Source: Gorsachius magnificus
Taxonomy: Eukaryota; Chordata; Aves; Pelecaniformes; Ardeidae
Direction: 5' to 3'
Length of the DNA stretch: 64,000 bases
NCBI GenBank assembly: GCA_034008185.1
Contig: CM067084.1
Span: 74,490,255 to 74,554,254, forward strand
This document shows, in pieces, positions 35,691 through 48,800 of the stretch. The first letter of the stretch is position 1. Each line of letters begins with the position of its first letter. Below the pieces are notes generated by a model that worked only from the letters and a program-made list of their open reading frames with translations, was not told where the DNA came from and did no database searches. Both the position numbers and the translations under genes were made by a program.

Positions 35691-36889
35691 TACAGGTCTG
35701 ATCCTGCCTGAATTGAAGGTTGCCAGTTGCCAAGTGTATTGGACATGGCAATTCTACGTGTTGGTGAATACCCAGTCATTAATTCTTAATTATTATTCTG
35801 AATAGTGAGGTTCTTCTAAGTATCTCCCAGGAATCACTCCACATTCCCTGGGACTGGGCACTAAAGGGAACCAGGACAAGTACAGTCCATCATTTCTGCC
35901 ATGTGAAAACAGTTGGCACCTCAAACCTTTGGTTGTATGAATCCTCTTCGCCACTCTACACCAGCTATAAGGTCTCTGGCAAAGGACATTGTTGGGTCCC
36001 CTGTTTGGGAACATCTCCTGGGGAGGTGGCCAGGTCCTTCCTCAGTGCCTCCCAGCACAACTGCAGAGTAGTCATCTGCCCAGGACAACCTGCATGACTC
36101 CCAGCAGCATGCAGGCAGGGAGGAAGGGTACATGGATTGGCACAAGGCAGTGAGGCTGTGGGTTGCACACACAGCGTGAAACTTCACACCCTGAAACCGA
36201 AAGGAACAACGCAAGGAGAAACAAGGTGGGCAACGAATGAACTAACTTGGAGCCAGAGTGATCTTCGGTTGTGGTGAGTGACGAAATGTTGTGAAATCTT
36301 TGCCTCTGTGCAATACCTTTCCTGGCTAATCCTGCTCCAGCAGTGACTCCAGAAAGCTGATTTCTTGGGAGCTTCAGCTCATGTTGCAATCAGCTCTGGT
36401 GCCTCCTACAGGGCATGCACACCTACCAGAGCAAGGGATTATCCAGAGGCACACCAAATATTCACTGCAACACTAAGCTGCATCGAAAATGGCAAGCCAA
36501 CTATTTTTGGGGTGACTCGTATAACTTTCCAAGTTCTGGTGTATTTTAATTTTAAAGTGCTTGGCATCACTGAGGCAGGATGTTTTGGATTAGCAATTAT
36601 ACAACTCAAGTGCAAAAGCAAAAGGGCCTGCAAAAGTAAGCGAGGGTTTTACTTTGAAGTTTATTGGAAAAAGAGCCAAGTCTATAGGATCTAAGGATAT
36701 AGTCCTGCAAAACTGGTTTAGTGTGGAGAGTGCATGAGAAAAAACAATAAAATCAATGAGGCTTTACAGAGATCCTGGCAAATCTTGTATTATCTTGTTT
36801 GAAAATGCAATTTTCTGTGGAAAAGAGAGAACATATACAAAATGCTGGGTCCTTTTCTATTTTGGATATGAAGTGTAATCTTAGTCATC
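35691..36889. other. Unique sequence, nothing recognised
   Basis: There are overlapping short frames on both strands only. No repeat or exon could be supported. Confidence 0.5.
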
Positions 36890-37420
36890 CTTATGTTCAG
36901 AAAGATATAGGAGAACAAGCACAAAAAAAAGGCAAAAAGGACAGAAAAGGACGGAGCAACTTTCATGCACAGGCTGTGACCCTTCATCTTAGAAGTGAGG
37001 TGGCTGAAGGCAGTGCGGTGAAGACACATAAAATCCTGAGCAGAGTGGAAAAGGTGAATACAACCCAAAAAGTCAAGGGTGCCCAGTCAAAAGATAAGGT
37101 TAAAAAATAAATTATACCAAAGCACTAATTTTTCACCCAGTGGAATTGTGGAAATCATTGCTAGGGATGATGTGAAGGCCAAAATTATAAATGAGTTCAA
37201 AAACGCATTTTCAAGGAGGAAGAGTCCATGAACAGTTATTAAATGCAATGTTCTTCTAGCTTGGTAAATCCCTGTGTGACTGCACTTTGGGAGGGTATGT
37301 AATGGAAATACTTGACCTATATGTGCCATGTTTCCTTTCCCTAAGGCACTTATACTGGTGAGGATAGGACTAGGTGGGGCATCGCCCTGATATGGGGTGG
37401 TGTCTTTTGGCCTTATTCCA
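36890..37420 (+). mobile_element. Old CR1-type LINE 3' end, plus orientation
   Basis: Ordered traces of an ancient CR1 lineage run along the plus strand. CAGAAAGATATAGGAGAACA is followed by CATAAAATCCTGAGCAGAGT, GGAAAAGGTGAATA, a GGAATTGTGGAAATCATTGC segment, GATGTGAAGGCCAAAATTAT, AAATGAGTTCAAAAACGCAT and GTCCATGAACAGTTATTAAA. A decayed GGCACTTATACTGGTGAGGA...GGACTAGGTGGGGCA stretch stands where the 3' untranslated GGGCTAGATGGACCATTGGT motif would be. The frame is broken by stops, for example just after DKVKK at about 37108, and no octamer tail survives. It belongs to the same old stratum as 9183-9510. Confidence 0.75.
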
Positions 37421-40400
37421 CAGTTTTGCTCAGAAATGTCTGTGTAGAATGAGAAATGAATGATTGTATGTATTTTAATCTAAAAATATAATGTCCTGAT
37501 ACTAAGTTTTAACTACCTTAGACATTCAGGATTGATTTCACATCTTTAGCAGAAGCAGGGCTCCCATATCTCATTAGCAGTGCCCTTCTTTGCCTCCTAA
37601 AAAGATGTGCAAAATTAAGATCCCTTTTCCAGTACACCCTCTAGAAAAATGAGCAATTTCTTCTTTGGAAGAACAGAATGTGATTGTCAGGGCATCTCTG
37701 AGCTATGACCTACAGTTATCTGGGGGATTTTCAGATGTGCTGCTCCATTCTGCTACTCTCTCCTTGGGTTTTTAGGTCAGGGAGACCAACGCTGAACACA
37801 TGCCTACCTCTTTTCTTGAAGATCTGAAACCTTTAATGAGTAGGCCAGATCTTCATCTTGTGCAACTGGCAGAGATCCACTGCCTGCAGGAAAGCTACGG
37901 CACTTTATAAAGTATTTCCAAGTACCTACAGTCATGACTCTTTGCATCCACCTCAACAATTTCCTGGAGTTCCTATGTGCAAATGTAGCCAACATCTGTT
38001 GCAAAAGTTATATTAAACAGCTTCAGGTTAGCATATTTACCAATGAAAAATGTTTTTGCATGGCGGAAGCAGGTATTCTTCAAAATTATTTTCTTCTTCT
38101 GCCAGTTACCTTAAATCTCTGGGGTGAGAGATGGCTTTTCTTCAGCTGCTTCAGACATTTGCTCTCTGACCTTTTGAAGTTATGCTGCTTCTTTATCTTT
38201 CCCAGTGTTATACTCTCCTGGAGCTGGTTCTGATATCTAAGGCACTTGCAAAGTTTTTTCTTTCTCCTTACCTTTACCGACAAAGTCTAGATAGACTGTT
38301 GAAACCAAGCCTCTTTGAAGCTAAGGATTTAGCAAGGTTCAGGTAGGAATTGGACATTTTATATTGATAGGAAATGCAGAGAGAACTATAACTCTAAAGC
38401 TAACAAAACTAGAGACTTGGAAATATTATCAGACCTCATTCTTCAGGGTTTAAGTGTTTAAGTATAAAGATTTAGGATGAAATTGTCCTGGCAGGCAGAT
38501 CATCCCACAGCTGCATGAATTTTCTCTAAAGCATCTGATGCTGGCTTACATGTTAAAAAAATATCTTGCTTGGATGTACATTAGGTCTGATCCAGGTTGT
38601 CCCTGTTGACTACTGCCCGATTCACTATTTTAAGCCTCTCTGTAGGAGCTTGTGGCAAATCACAGTGGGACTTTCTTATAATCTGAGACAGAACCTCTCA
38701 TTTTAAGGAATTGCTTCAAGATATTGTAGTTGGGATTTTATCTTTTTTTTTCATCTTTTAAGGTTACTAAAACTCTGCTAGAACAGACAGCAGGCAATTT
38801 ATTGTGCTGTGATCTCAATAAAAACCCTTTCCTACCTGGAGCCGTAATAGAGCTTGCTCATGTTTTGTAAAAGCCAGTACAGACTGGTCTGAGATAGTTA
38901 AAACTGAGATCCAAACACTAGATACTGCTGGTTTGAAATGTATAGAATAAGTGACAACGTGGAAGAAAGATCAAACAATATCTTTTCAAGTTAGGAAACC
39001 TCTTTTGTATCCAGCCTTAAAGATGCTTACCCTTATTTTCTCACATTTCAGATGAAATGAAGATTAACAAAGGGTACCGCAGAGTCTCCATCACTGCAGA
39101 TTTGGCTGAACAGCTCAGCCAGCCAGCCATTGGGAATGGCCTAGGCAGATGGATCATCTGATTTCTACCCATAGGACTTTCAGTCCTTGGAAAAACTGGG
39201 GCTGTTGCTTCCATGGAAAAGCAATGTCAAGTAGAGGTACGTTCCTTAAAGATATTTATTTATACATATTATAAAAAGTTTAATAAAGAAAGAGGTGTCA
39301 TGGTAATGGCAATGGCTGTGGATGACTTGTATTTCTGAAGTTCTCATGAGTTGGCTCCGTAATCCTCAGGGAGATCAGTCTCAATCTCTGTGCCGTACCT
39401 CCCCAGCCATCACGCAAGTGACTCCGCTGAAATTTCAGTCTTCCTTGCTCTGTATGGAGATATTTGTTGTGTAAAACTCGCTACCAAGGCATCTAGAACA
39501 TGCTAAAATGGTTGTTTGGGGCTTTTATCTTGGTAATAGATTCTCTGCTTCTTTGCTAAAACACTGAAATTGCTAACAGTAATTCAGAGACCATCCCAGT
39601 ATAGGGAGAACTGCCTGGACAGGGAAAGAAAGGGAGAAAGATAGGGAGAAACACACATCTAAAAGCTCATAAAATTAGTTATCTTTACAGGGTTTCTCTT
39701 TAAAATCCCATTCCACTGTACTGTACCTACTTTCCTGCTGTAGGAGCATGAAGTGTTTGTTTTGCAAAAATCTCCCCTGTGGCTTGATTTCACAACAAGC
39801 TTCACTCAGTTTTCTCTTACACTTTTCCTACTCTAGTAATAGAAGCTGCTGTGAGTTTTATTTGATTGTACTTATATGTTTAGGGGCAGATCCTTAAGTG
39901 GCAAAGCCTTGGTACCCATCAGGCAGCTTTGGCAATGCCCACGGTTGGACTCGTCCATGCCAATGCCTTGTGCAGGTGCAGAGGTGGTCTTTTAATGTAG
40001 ACATGAAATGGCAATGAAAAAATGTGCCGAAAACAAGGGATTTCAGCCAGTCATGGGTTTCCCATGGTAAATTGTGTTTCTGGCACCATGGAGCTGCCAA
40101 CGAGCTCCATCCCGAATGCAGAGGCATCTTTCCTGATGCTCTTCTGCTTCTACAAACAACTTACTTTTCTAGAAATGAGTATTTTCTAATAGAAAGGATT
40201 TAACTGGAAAATTTCTGTATGGGGAGCATTTGTCCTCCTAATTTCTTTTAAAAATCAGGGAAATTTTTTTTTTTTAGATGTAGGTAAGAATTCATATTTA
40301 TATGGCCATCATCACCAGGTCATTTGCATTTTGGGCTGTGTAAAGGCCTCATTCATCCTTGGCTTGAAACATTCCTCTGTTTTCATTAACTGAACTTTGC

Positions 40401-42460
40401 CCAGGCAGAGATTTTTGGTCCTGCAAGACTTGGCTTAAAATTCCTCACTGTTGTGCCTATTTTCAACCAGCTCATACACTACCTGCCACTAATCTTTATC
40501 TTTATAACAATTATATATTTTTGCCACAGGGCCTTTGCACTGAATTCTTGCCAGCCCTCTCTCCTCAGCATTAGCAGCTTCCTTCTGCAGGCTGCTAAAA
40601 AGTTTCGTGCTCAGGGCTGACGTAAGGCAAAGCCATTACAGGCTTGTGCCCAAGGCCAATGTTCTGGCACTTCTGCGACTGCATCATCTTTCAGCTCTCA
40701 TTTATTAGGAAAAACAAGTGTCTAGCTCTTATGTTTGTAAAGGAAGGCTGAAAATTTACTCTGAATGAATTTACTGTCATTAAATCTCGACCTGCTTTTT
40801 CATCATAAGGGATAGGTCTGGGCCCAGAGTTGTGGGGCTTAGCATCTCCTCTGGGACATTACGGAGTACAAGGACCAAAGCCATCCCATGTCCCATCACG
40901 TCTGGCTGCTGCATCCCCTCTCCTGTGCCACTGTCTCCCCTTCAGGCATGACCCCTTCCTTCTTGAGCTTTGTTTAAAAATCTCCACCCACTTGCCTTTA
41001 TCTGAAACATGGACCCTTAGGAGGCTTCTCAGGACAATTTCCATGGGAAATATTTGTCTGACAATGGAGTCCTTTCTCATAGTTTTGGGAGCAGAAGGGC
41101 AATTTTTTTCTCATAAACTGGGCTAAGTACCATTGTGCGTACTGTAAACCTCTGTCAGAGGCCTGAAGAAGGACCAGTTGCCTCCAGCTAACAATACCAC
41201 TGGGCTAATTGGTAGAAATAATTATCCCAAATGCTGGAAAAACTCAATTAGAAGCAAAACACATTAAAATATTGTTCCCAGATACTCTATCTTCATTATA
41301 AGAGACCACCCATGTGAGTCCAATCCTCCCACTGTTATACAGAGGTGTTATTATTTTTAAAAAGTAGCAAATTTCAGTTGGGGTAGGGAAGAAGGCTAGG
41401 GGAGTCTTTGGGAGAGGCACAAATCACTCCGTCATTCTGCACTGAAGAGACAGCGTTAGAGGAGTAACAAGCCATTAGTGAAAGCCAAGTGCCTTGGCTT
41501 CATTTTTTTTTTTTTTTAATAATGTGTGGTCCAAAGCCATTGTATTGAATGTAAATGGAGAGGGAAATTATATTCCATATAGTCCACACTGTATTGTAGT
41601 CATGCAGACAGCTGGTTGCAGCGCACACAGCCTGAACCACCTCACCGGCGGTACATGCCATCCTCACTGAGGTCAGTATTATTTCTTGTCCTGACAAGGA
41701 TTCTCTGCTCAAAAGACTTTAATTTTTTTTGTCTGCTTCAAGCAACAGCAGGGGGTATGAGCAAGGCATTTTTCTCAAGTGATGAAGTCTGTTCCCACGG
41801 CTGAGGGAAAGAAGATGGAGGGAGAGGGAGCGGGAGGCAGGAGCAGGCAGAGGGGTGGGATATGCGGAGAGATCCGAAGTTTGGCAGGAAGATTTGGATG
41901 AAGGCACTGAAAGTAGGTTTAAACCAGATATGCTGTTTGAGAGACAGGAGGCAGCTTCCTCTGCAATAGGTCTGCAGTCAGCAGGGTTTGCTTTGGCCTG
42001 CGCCTGAGATCCAGCTGAGGAATTATTTCCCCAATATTCCTAAATTTGCATGCCCATGTGGAAGTAAGGAGGCATGATGGAAACCTGCCTCATCCTCCTT
42101 TTGTTGGATCAGCAGCATCTGCGACTCTGGCTGCTCTGTAAATATCACTAGGAGAGGTATTTGGGAGCCCTGATCTGCACGGCGTGAGCTGGCCAAGAGG
42201 CAGGGCTGCTGCCCACCCGAACCACTCACCACCGCTAATCATTCACATTATTGTTGTGCCCGGAGGCCCTGACGGGGATCAGGGCTCCCACTGTGCGTTC
42301 TTATCTGCAAAGCTGTGGCCAGATGAAATCCCTGGCGAAATGGCTAACTAGCCTGGACAGTCCAGGCGTGGGAGAAGGGAAAGGTTGTTCCCGCTTTGTA
42401 GAGAGGGCGTTTGTGGCACAGAGGTTTTCCTGATGTCAGGAGGAACATTGTGGCACAGCT
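37421..42460. other. Unique AT-rich sequence, nothing recognised
   Basis: This long stretch has no gene or clear repeat. Homopolymer tracts occur near 38744-38751, 40265-40276 and 41503-41518. A purine-rich low-complexity run lies at 41803-41859 and a GC-richer patch at about 42180-42400. Octamer-like ATTTGCAT occurs at 40322-40329, which is unremarkable by itself. Confidence 0.5.
41803..41859 (+). repeat. Purine-rich (G/A) low-complexity run
   Basis: The run GAGGGAAAGAAGATGGAGGG, then AGAGGGAGCGGGAGGCAGGA and AGGCAGAGGGGTGGG is almost all purine. It contains several GGG triplets, but they are not spaced tightly enough for a strict four-run G-quadruplex. No function is assigned. Confidence 0.7.
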
Positions 42461-42850
42461 GGGAGGAACAGTTGTTTAGTCTGGAGAAAAGGAGTCTGAG
42501 AGGAGACCTTATTGCCCTCTACAACTGCCTGACAGGAGGCTGTAGTCAGGTGGGGGTTGGTCTCTTCTCTCAGGTAATGGGTGATGGGACAAGGGGAAAT
42601 GGACTCAAGTTGCGCCAGGGCATGTTTAGGTTGGACATTAGGAAAAATTTTTTCACCCAAAGGGTTGTCAAGCACTGGAAGGGGCTACCTGGGGAAGTGG
42701 TCAAGCCCCCATCCCTGGAGGTATTTAAAAGATGGGTAGACGATGTGCTCAGGAACATGGTTTAGTGGTGGGATGGCAGGGTTAGGTTAACGGTTGGACT
42801 TGATGATCTTAAAGGAATTTTCCAACCTAAAGGACTCTATGATTCTATGA
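42461..42850 (+). mobile_element. CR1 LINE 3' end, plus orientation
   Basis: The copy joins the CR1 pol tail at GTTGTTTAGTCTGGAGAAAA and continues through the 3' untranslated region (GGTTAACGGTTGGACTTGAT, then GATCTTAAAGGAATTTTCCA) to a terminal ATTCTATG pair at 42842-42850. In the pol tail the frame reads [20 protein letters not shown], then [20 protein letters not shown] and [20 protein letters not shown]. The copy belongs to the same subfamily as 20676-21258 but is more heavily 5'-truncated. Upstream sequence from 42385 is fused to the frame by chance. Confidence 0.95.
42475..42765 (+). pseudogene. CR1 pol C-terminal remnant
   Basis: About 97 codons of the CR1 reverse-transcriptase C-terminal tail remain open to the natural stop ([13 protein letters not shown], then TAG). 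The segment includes [14 protein letters not shown], which retains three residues missing from the 20.7-kb copy. It has no catalytic motifs and cannot be functional. Confidence 0.8.
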
Positions 42851-45800
42851 TCCAATGCTGCATGCCCATGTTTGGTAAGTAGGACACCCTGGCTTTGTAT
42901 GCTGGGCTGGTCTCAGTGAGATGGCTGCACCTCTTTGTCCCACATAGTTATATCTGGCAGCAGAATCACCTGGATATGTTACTGGTTCTCACACTGCAGG
43001 GGCTGCGAGGATGCTCTGCTCCCAGGAGCCCACTTGCTGCTAAAATCCAGATTCTGACCTCCAGGAGAAGAGGCATCCATGTGTGGTAGTGTGGTTGTGT
43101 CCTCTGCTCCTACCAGACTTAGCCAGGAATGGGCAGAAGGCTGTTTCTGATAATGCCTCTTGCCCTGATCTCAGCCTCCAGGTTACCTTCCCACATTGCC
43201 ATCCCTGAGTGCAGCTTCCCCTTCCCTTCCCGTTCCCCCCTCATCAGATGGGTCCGACAACCAAAGCTGCAAACAGCACTGTCCTTAGGCAGTGGATAAC
43301 ACGTGACCACTCCTCCTTGTTCTTGAGGGTCAGCAAAGTTCCTTCTTAGTGAAATGCTCCTCTTTTTCTTCTCTTCATGCAACTTGTAACCTCAAAGTGC
43401 ATCTTGCCTGTGGGAGCACCAGTCAAACCATTGGTCAAAATATAAGGTTGGGGTCATATATTCAGGTATTTATGCATAACTGGAAGTGAAAGAGGTAGCA
43501 AAAAGCATTTTTTTGACATACAAGTGGGAATTCAAGAAGAAAACATGCATTCCTCCTGCTTAAATTTCAGCTGGATCCACATTTTGGATCTCCATGTTTG
43601 CAGATTGAGTGGCTGTAGTCATGTAATTGCCTCGCTCTGTGACCAGTAATGATATATTGCTATTGCAGTGAAGAACAGAGGTGTTGAAAGACATTTTATA
43701 GCTTAAGAAATGGGGAAATTCTTCCCCTCTTCCTCCACACAGATATGCCATAACGTGAGCAAATACGGCAAAGTGCAACTGCGTGGCACATGTTGAAACT
43801 GAAATCTGCCTGGTCCTCTCCCCTGGGACCGAATTTGACAGTGCCTTACTATTTCAGGAGTGCTAAAATGAGACAGTAATACACTACTGAGTTTCATCCA
43901 AACCCAATTTTATTATATGAACTACTTTCGTCTGCTGCCTATGCCTCTTCCCATCCAAATATGGACAGAATAAACACAGCAAGCCCACAAACTTCACTGC
44001 TCTGCTCAGAGCACACAGCAGCTACCCAGTACACTCATGAAAAAATTAAGGTATCTCACCTCTGTATAGGAATTTTTATCTATAGTGCTCAGCCTGCTTT
44101 ATAAAGAAGAGCTGTGTCTCTGTTTTTACTGATGAGGAAGTAGGCTGAGCAAGAAATAAACCCAAATTCTTTGGAAGTTTGAATCTTGACTCCAGGATAG
44201 GAAGATGTAAATGTCTGGAGGGAGAATATAAAGATATACTCATATATTCAAATATATCCAGTGCTTGGAATCTTTAATAGACATGGCCCAACCTCTCACT
44301 GTGTGGAGATGCTGAGAATTCACCTTTCTCAGCTCTGGGAAGAAAAGTGCTTGTTTACCCAGAAACTGGGAATTTTGTTTCAATAAGGCTGGTAGGAATG
44401 ATGGCAGGGTTCTACCATGCCCCCAGCCCTGCTGAACTCAGTGGAAGTCCTTCTAACTGGACCAGGCATTAGTGGTAAAACCACTTCTAGATTACTTTGA
44501 AGAGAATAATCAAAAATCTCCCAGTTTAGGGATTTCTAGATTGCCATCTTTGATGACCCTTCTGTAGGACAGCTCTCCTGAGACCCAGGTGGAGAGCAGC
44601 CAGCTGAGCTGGTGGCCTTACAGAAAAAGGACAAATATGTTCACAAACAAGCTCTAATACTGGCTGACGAGTAGTATAAATAAATAGGATGCAACTAACA
44701 GCAATATTATGCAGACATGCATCGTAGTCATTTTAGCTGGATGAGCTCATTCACTACCATGAAACAAAGTTTTATAATTGCCTTGGGGACATAGTGGGTG
44801 CCTTTAAGGGGCAAATGATATTAATGGTGTTATTCAAAAAGATTAATGCCATCCTATCACAGAGTCCCCCATGACTCCAAAGAGCACATCTATTAATGAA
44901 CTTACTTATGATTAAAACATGCTGAGCAAAACAATAGTTAATTGAGCAATGGAAAAAAATACAAGGGAATATTTTATCTTTTATGAAAACAGATTTATAC
45001 AATTTAGCCTGTGACTAAAATTGTCTTTGAGGTGCGTAGGATCACGTTTGCAATCAGAGAATGCCATCGCCTGTTGGACAGGACACAGGAACTGGGCACT
45101 GTGGGCTTCTTGCCATCCCAAATTAACCACTGCACATCTGGCATGGAAGAGCTTCACCACTTTCCTCGATTTTACTGTTGCAATATCTACACCATCCCGC
45201 CTGCTTTGGACAGGCCCACCGAGGGCTACTGAAGCAAAACGTCTGAGACAAAGCGTACAAACATCAAACGTCTGCGGTTTTGGATAATGCCCACAAAGAG
45301 AAATCCAGGGAGTGGTAGAAGTAGAAGGCAAGTCAGGGTGTTGCAGGGCATTTGCTGAGCATGATAACGCCTTGTGTGCCTGCTCCTGCTCTGTGAGGGG
45401 AGGCAGGGAGCACTGGCCATGCCAAAGAGGGTATCTGCAGACCCCAGCTGCAGGGACCGATCCCAGCAGGAGCTTGGGGATGTGACCCTTGGTCTTGCAG
45501 AATGACCTGTTGCAGGGTTGCCATGAGGTATCTGAGGGGAAAGGGACCTTGCAGGCAAGGTCTTTGCCAGTGTCCCTTTGACAGCAGGCAGAGGAGGAGC
45601 TATGTGGAGGCCCATCATAAGGGACATGCATTTCCATCTGCAGTTGTATTCCTGGATCAAAGGGCTTGGAGAGTCCTTGGATCTATCTGAGCCCGGGTCC
45701 ATTACACATTTTTCTTGCACGTATGTGGTGTTATGTGTGTAAAGGGTACAGATGGGAGTTAGTCATGGACACCCCCCACCTCCCCATCAGGCAGCTGAAG

Positions 45801-48800
45801 CCGTGAGGATGTTGGATGACCTGAGTTTATGCAACCTGCTTTTCAAGGCAAGACTTTTTTCTTCGATCTTTCAACTCTTTATGAGTAACAGCCTGGCAAG
45901 ATCTCCTCTTCAACAAGCTACCTCAAGAAGCAGTTGAAGATTTTACTGAAAACTTCCGAAATCTCCAGACCTGTCCTAAGCTGCAGCTTCTTGAGTGGTT
46001 TCTGTTATTTCAAGAGCCATGTGGCTGTACTGACAGTTTTCTTTCACTTCCTCAGGCTTAAATCCCAAAAGTCATCACAGACACCTCTGTCAAAGCATGG
46101 CTCTGGCCCTCTGGTCTCTGGGATCCTGCTGCCAGACCGTGCTGCCCTCTGCCTTGCCCACCGCAGGGCCAGAGGTCGGATGTCCACATTTTGGGGTGTC
46201 CATCCCTGCAAGGGGAATGGTATTTCTTGGGTGTGAAGCTGGGATGTTGGTCCCTGAGCCAATTCTGTCCCTGGTCATCTGCTATGCTCTCAGCTGGAGG
46301 TTTTCCTTTTCTCCATGCCTTCAGCTGGGTGAAACCTCTGCCCACATCTCATCTGCTTTGCTGCAAACTCTTCCACCTTTGCTTGAGCACTCAGGGCTTG
46401 TGGGCCAGCAAAATGAATAATGTTCTTCTTTGTAAGCAAACAGCTGCAGTTCGTTTTCTATCTCGCGTCCTCTTTTCCCTTACAGGCCACACTGTACATG
46501 GCTTTTCCTTTAAAAAAGACACCCCCCCTTGCACACATCCCTCCCTCCATCCTCCGTATGTGCCAAACTCCACATGCACTCAGAGTGCTTGCCGAGCCCT
46601 GCCTTGGCACCGCCGTGGGGCTCCTGGTTCTGGGGCAGCTGGTGTGATCTCACCCTGGACACAGGCATTTTCCTCCTGCTGGAAAAAGAACATTTGGGCT
46701 ATTAGCAGAGAGGAAGCTCACAGTGTCATGCAATTTTATATCAAACAATTGTTGTACCAAAGGAGCTGGAAAAACAAATATTTTAAGCACCACTGTATCA
46801 TTTCCCTTTTTTTTAAAAAAACAGCTCAAATATTTCTGTTATAAAAAAGTGGATGGTGCATTAACTCTTTATGCTGCTTACATACAAACAAAAAAATAAC
46901 TGGAGGTTTAAGCTCTGAACCCTGTATCTCTGATCCTTCATGCTGGATCCTTATCTAAAGTTGTGCTTCAAAATAAGCTCTAATAAAAATTATGCACCAG
47001 CCAAGGCAGGAAATACAATGCTTGCCCTACCCTTTCTATCTCGTTCCCCATGATTACAGACCTATTGAGCGTGCCATAAGGAAACACACAATAGAAGGAG
47101 ATCAAATAATAAATGGAAGCAATACATCAGCCATATAGTCCTTTAGCCCAAAACAACTTTCACCTCCAATTTCAGTCCACAAGGCCATGGACAGAACAGC
47201 ACGTAGCACCCTTTATGGGTCACAGGCGTATTACGGTTAAAGGAAAAAATGTCAGTTGTGTTTGCTGGTGATCAGATAATAAGAGTTTCACCTAAAGCTG
47301 AAAAGGTGCGTGGATTCAAGTTATATATCATAATGTTGACTTCTATTTAGTCATTTATTTCAAAAGATAGGTGTTTTATTGATCTCTGTGAGGTTTTTTT
47401 AATTGGGGATTTGAAAAGCTGCGGTACCCTGAACCGAGTGTGTTTTCTTGTCTCTGAGGACACTTAAGTCTCTACCAAGCATTTCCCCAGAATTCTCTTA
47501 GAATTGGAAGGAAGCAAAACATCCTCCTGTGAATTTCTCCTGATTAAGCCTTGATGAGCTCAGTTTGCAGAAGTCTGTGTTCTGTACTGGTCCCCAAACT
47601 ACAATAATTGCTCTACCTTGCTGCAGAAAGCCTGGGTTAACCCAAAATTATGAGAGGAAAGACCAGTTTATTTGCTGTAATCTAGTGACATGGTATCTGT
47701 TGTTCATAAAACTTAACGGGAACTGAATTACATGGTGGAAATGAAGTTACCCTGTATGCTGATACTAAACATGTTATGTCTTGCAATGAATTTTTTTATG
47801 GTAAATGACTCAAAAAAGTTACAGCAGGCTGTCTCTATGAAATTATTTATCTATTTGTAAAGCTGCGGTATTGCAATGCAACTTTAGCATTTGTAACAGA
47901 GTTTTACTGTTAACACCTTATTAGATTTTGCAACCTAAAGGTTGATATTATAGACAGGGTGAAACACCATTTTGCCTGTAAAAGGTTTAGCAAAAGATAA
48001 ATATCCTTAAATTACACTCATGGCAGTATAAATGTTTTGAGTTCTTTTGCAATCACAGTTTTGTTAAGCAGCAGAATTACTTTTGTTGAACTTGTAGACT
48101 TTCCAGTACAAACTTGCTTTTGTTGACAGTATGTTTTTTGTAGCATTTTCAAGATAAAAAACTATTTTGATGATCAGAAGAACCTGGCACTTACTTATAA
48201 GAAAAATAGGAACGAATGTTGACTTAAACATTTTTTTTTGTTCTGTTGTGGTAGGCATTTGCAGAGGATAAAATCTATTAATGCATGGGAGCTGATGAGA
48301 CATAATGTTAATAAGAATGATGTAAATACATAAGTAGATAATTGTCTGGACAGTTACATGGAGTTAAGAGTTTTAAACAATTATCTGTGCTTATTGACTG
48401 GTCCATGATGAGCATTACCAGCTAGGAGAGATGAAAAACTGATGAGAAACTGTGATGCAGGGGACTGCTGAAAGCTGTGAACTGGGGACTCAGACTGGGC
48501 TTACAAAGGGGTGTTTCAGCGAGTTCTGACTTTAACTTAGGGCTGGGGTAACAGAGGGAAGACCTGGTTGACTTAATTTCCAGTTGTGCCCTTTACTCTG
48601 AAACTTCATGAAACAAAACGGTTGCTCTCACCCTCCTTTAGCAAAAGCCATCTCAGTGTGGCTTCTTGATTGCAAAGGGGATGCGACCGCCGCTGCGGGG
48701 GCAGGGAACAGTTGGTAGCACTTTGCCTTGTGCGCTGGAGAGGATGAACTAAATGCTCACAGCCTGTGTGCAGGAGGAGAAAACGGCACTAATGCATGTG

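Noticed and set aside
41803..41859. Third G-quadruplex candidate
   Set aside because: Three GGG runs are close together but the fourth is about 18 bases away, so it fails the strict loop-length rule. The tracts at 3763-3779 and 15311-15330 also have only three runs.
44420..44470. CTGCTGAACTCAGTGGAAGT-type phrase and similar at 59560-59620, suggestive of very old LINE tails
   Set aside because: Each match is only 20-30 bases and imperfect, too little to support an annotation by eye.
44981..45720. Overlapping minus-strand frames of 218 and 164 codons
   Set aside because: They lie in a GC-richer patch, overlap each other in different frames and plus-strand frames too, and match no family I know. 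No promoter or splice evidence supports them.
46191..46844. 217-codon plus-strand frame
   Set aside because: The composition merely follows the local sequence and the C-terminal part runs through A/T-rich DNA. There is no domain, and other frames overlap it.
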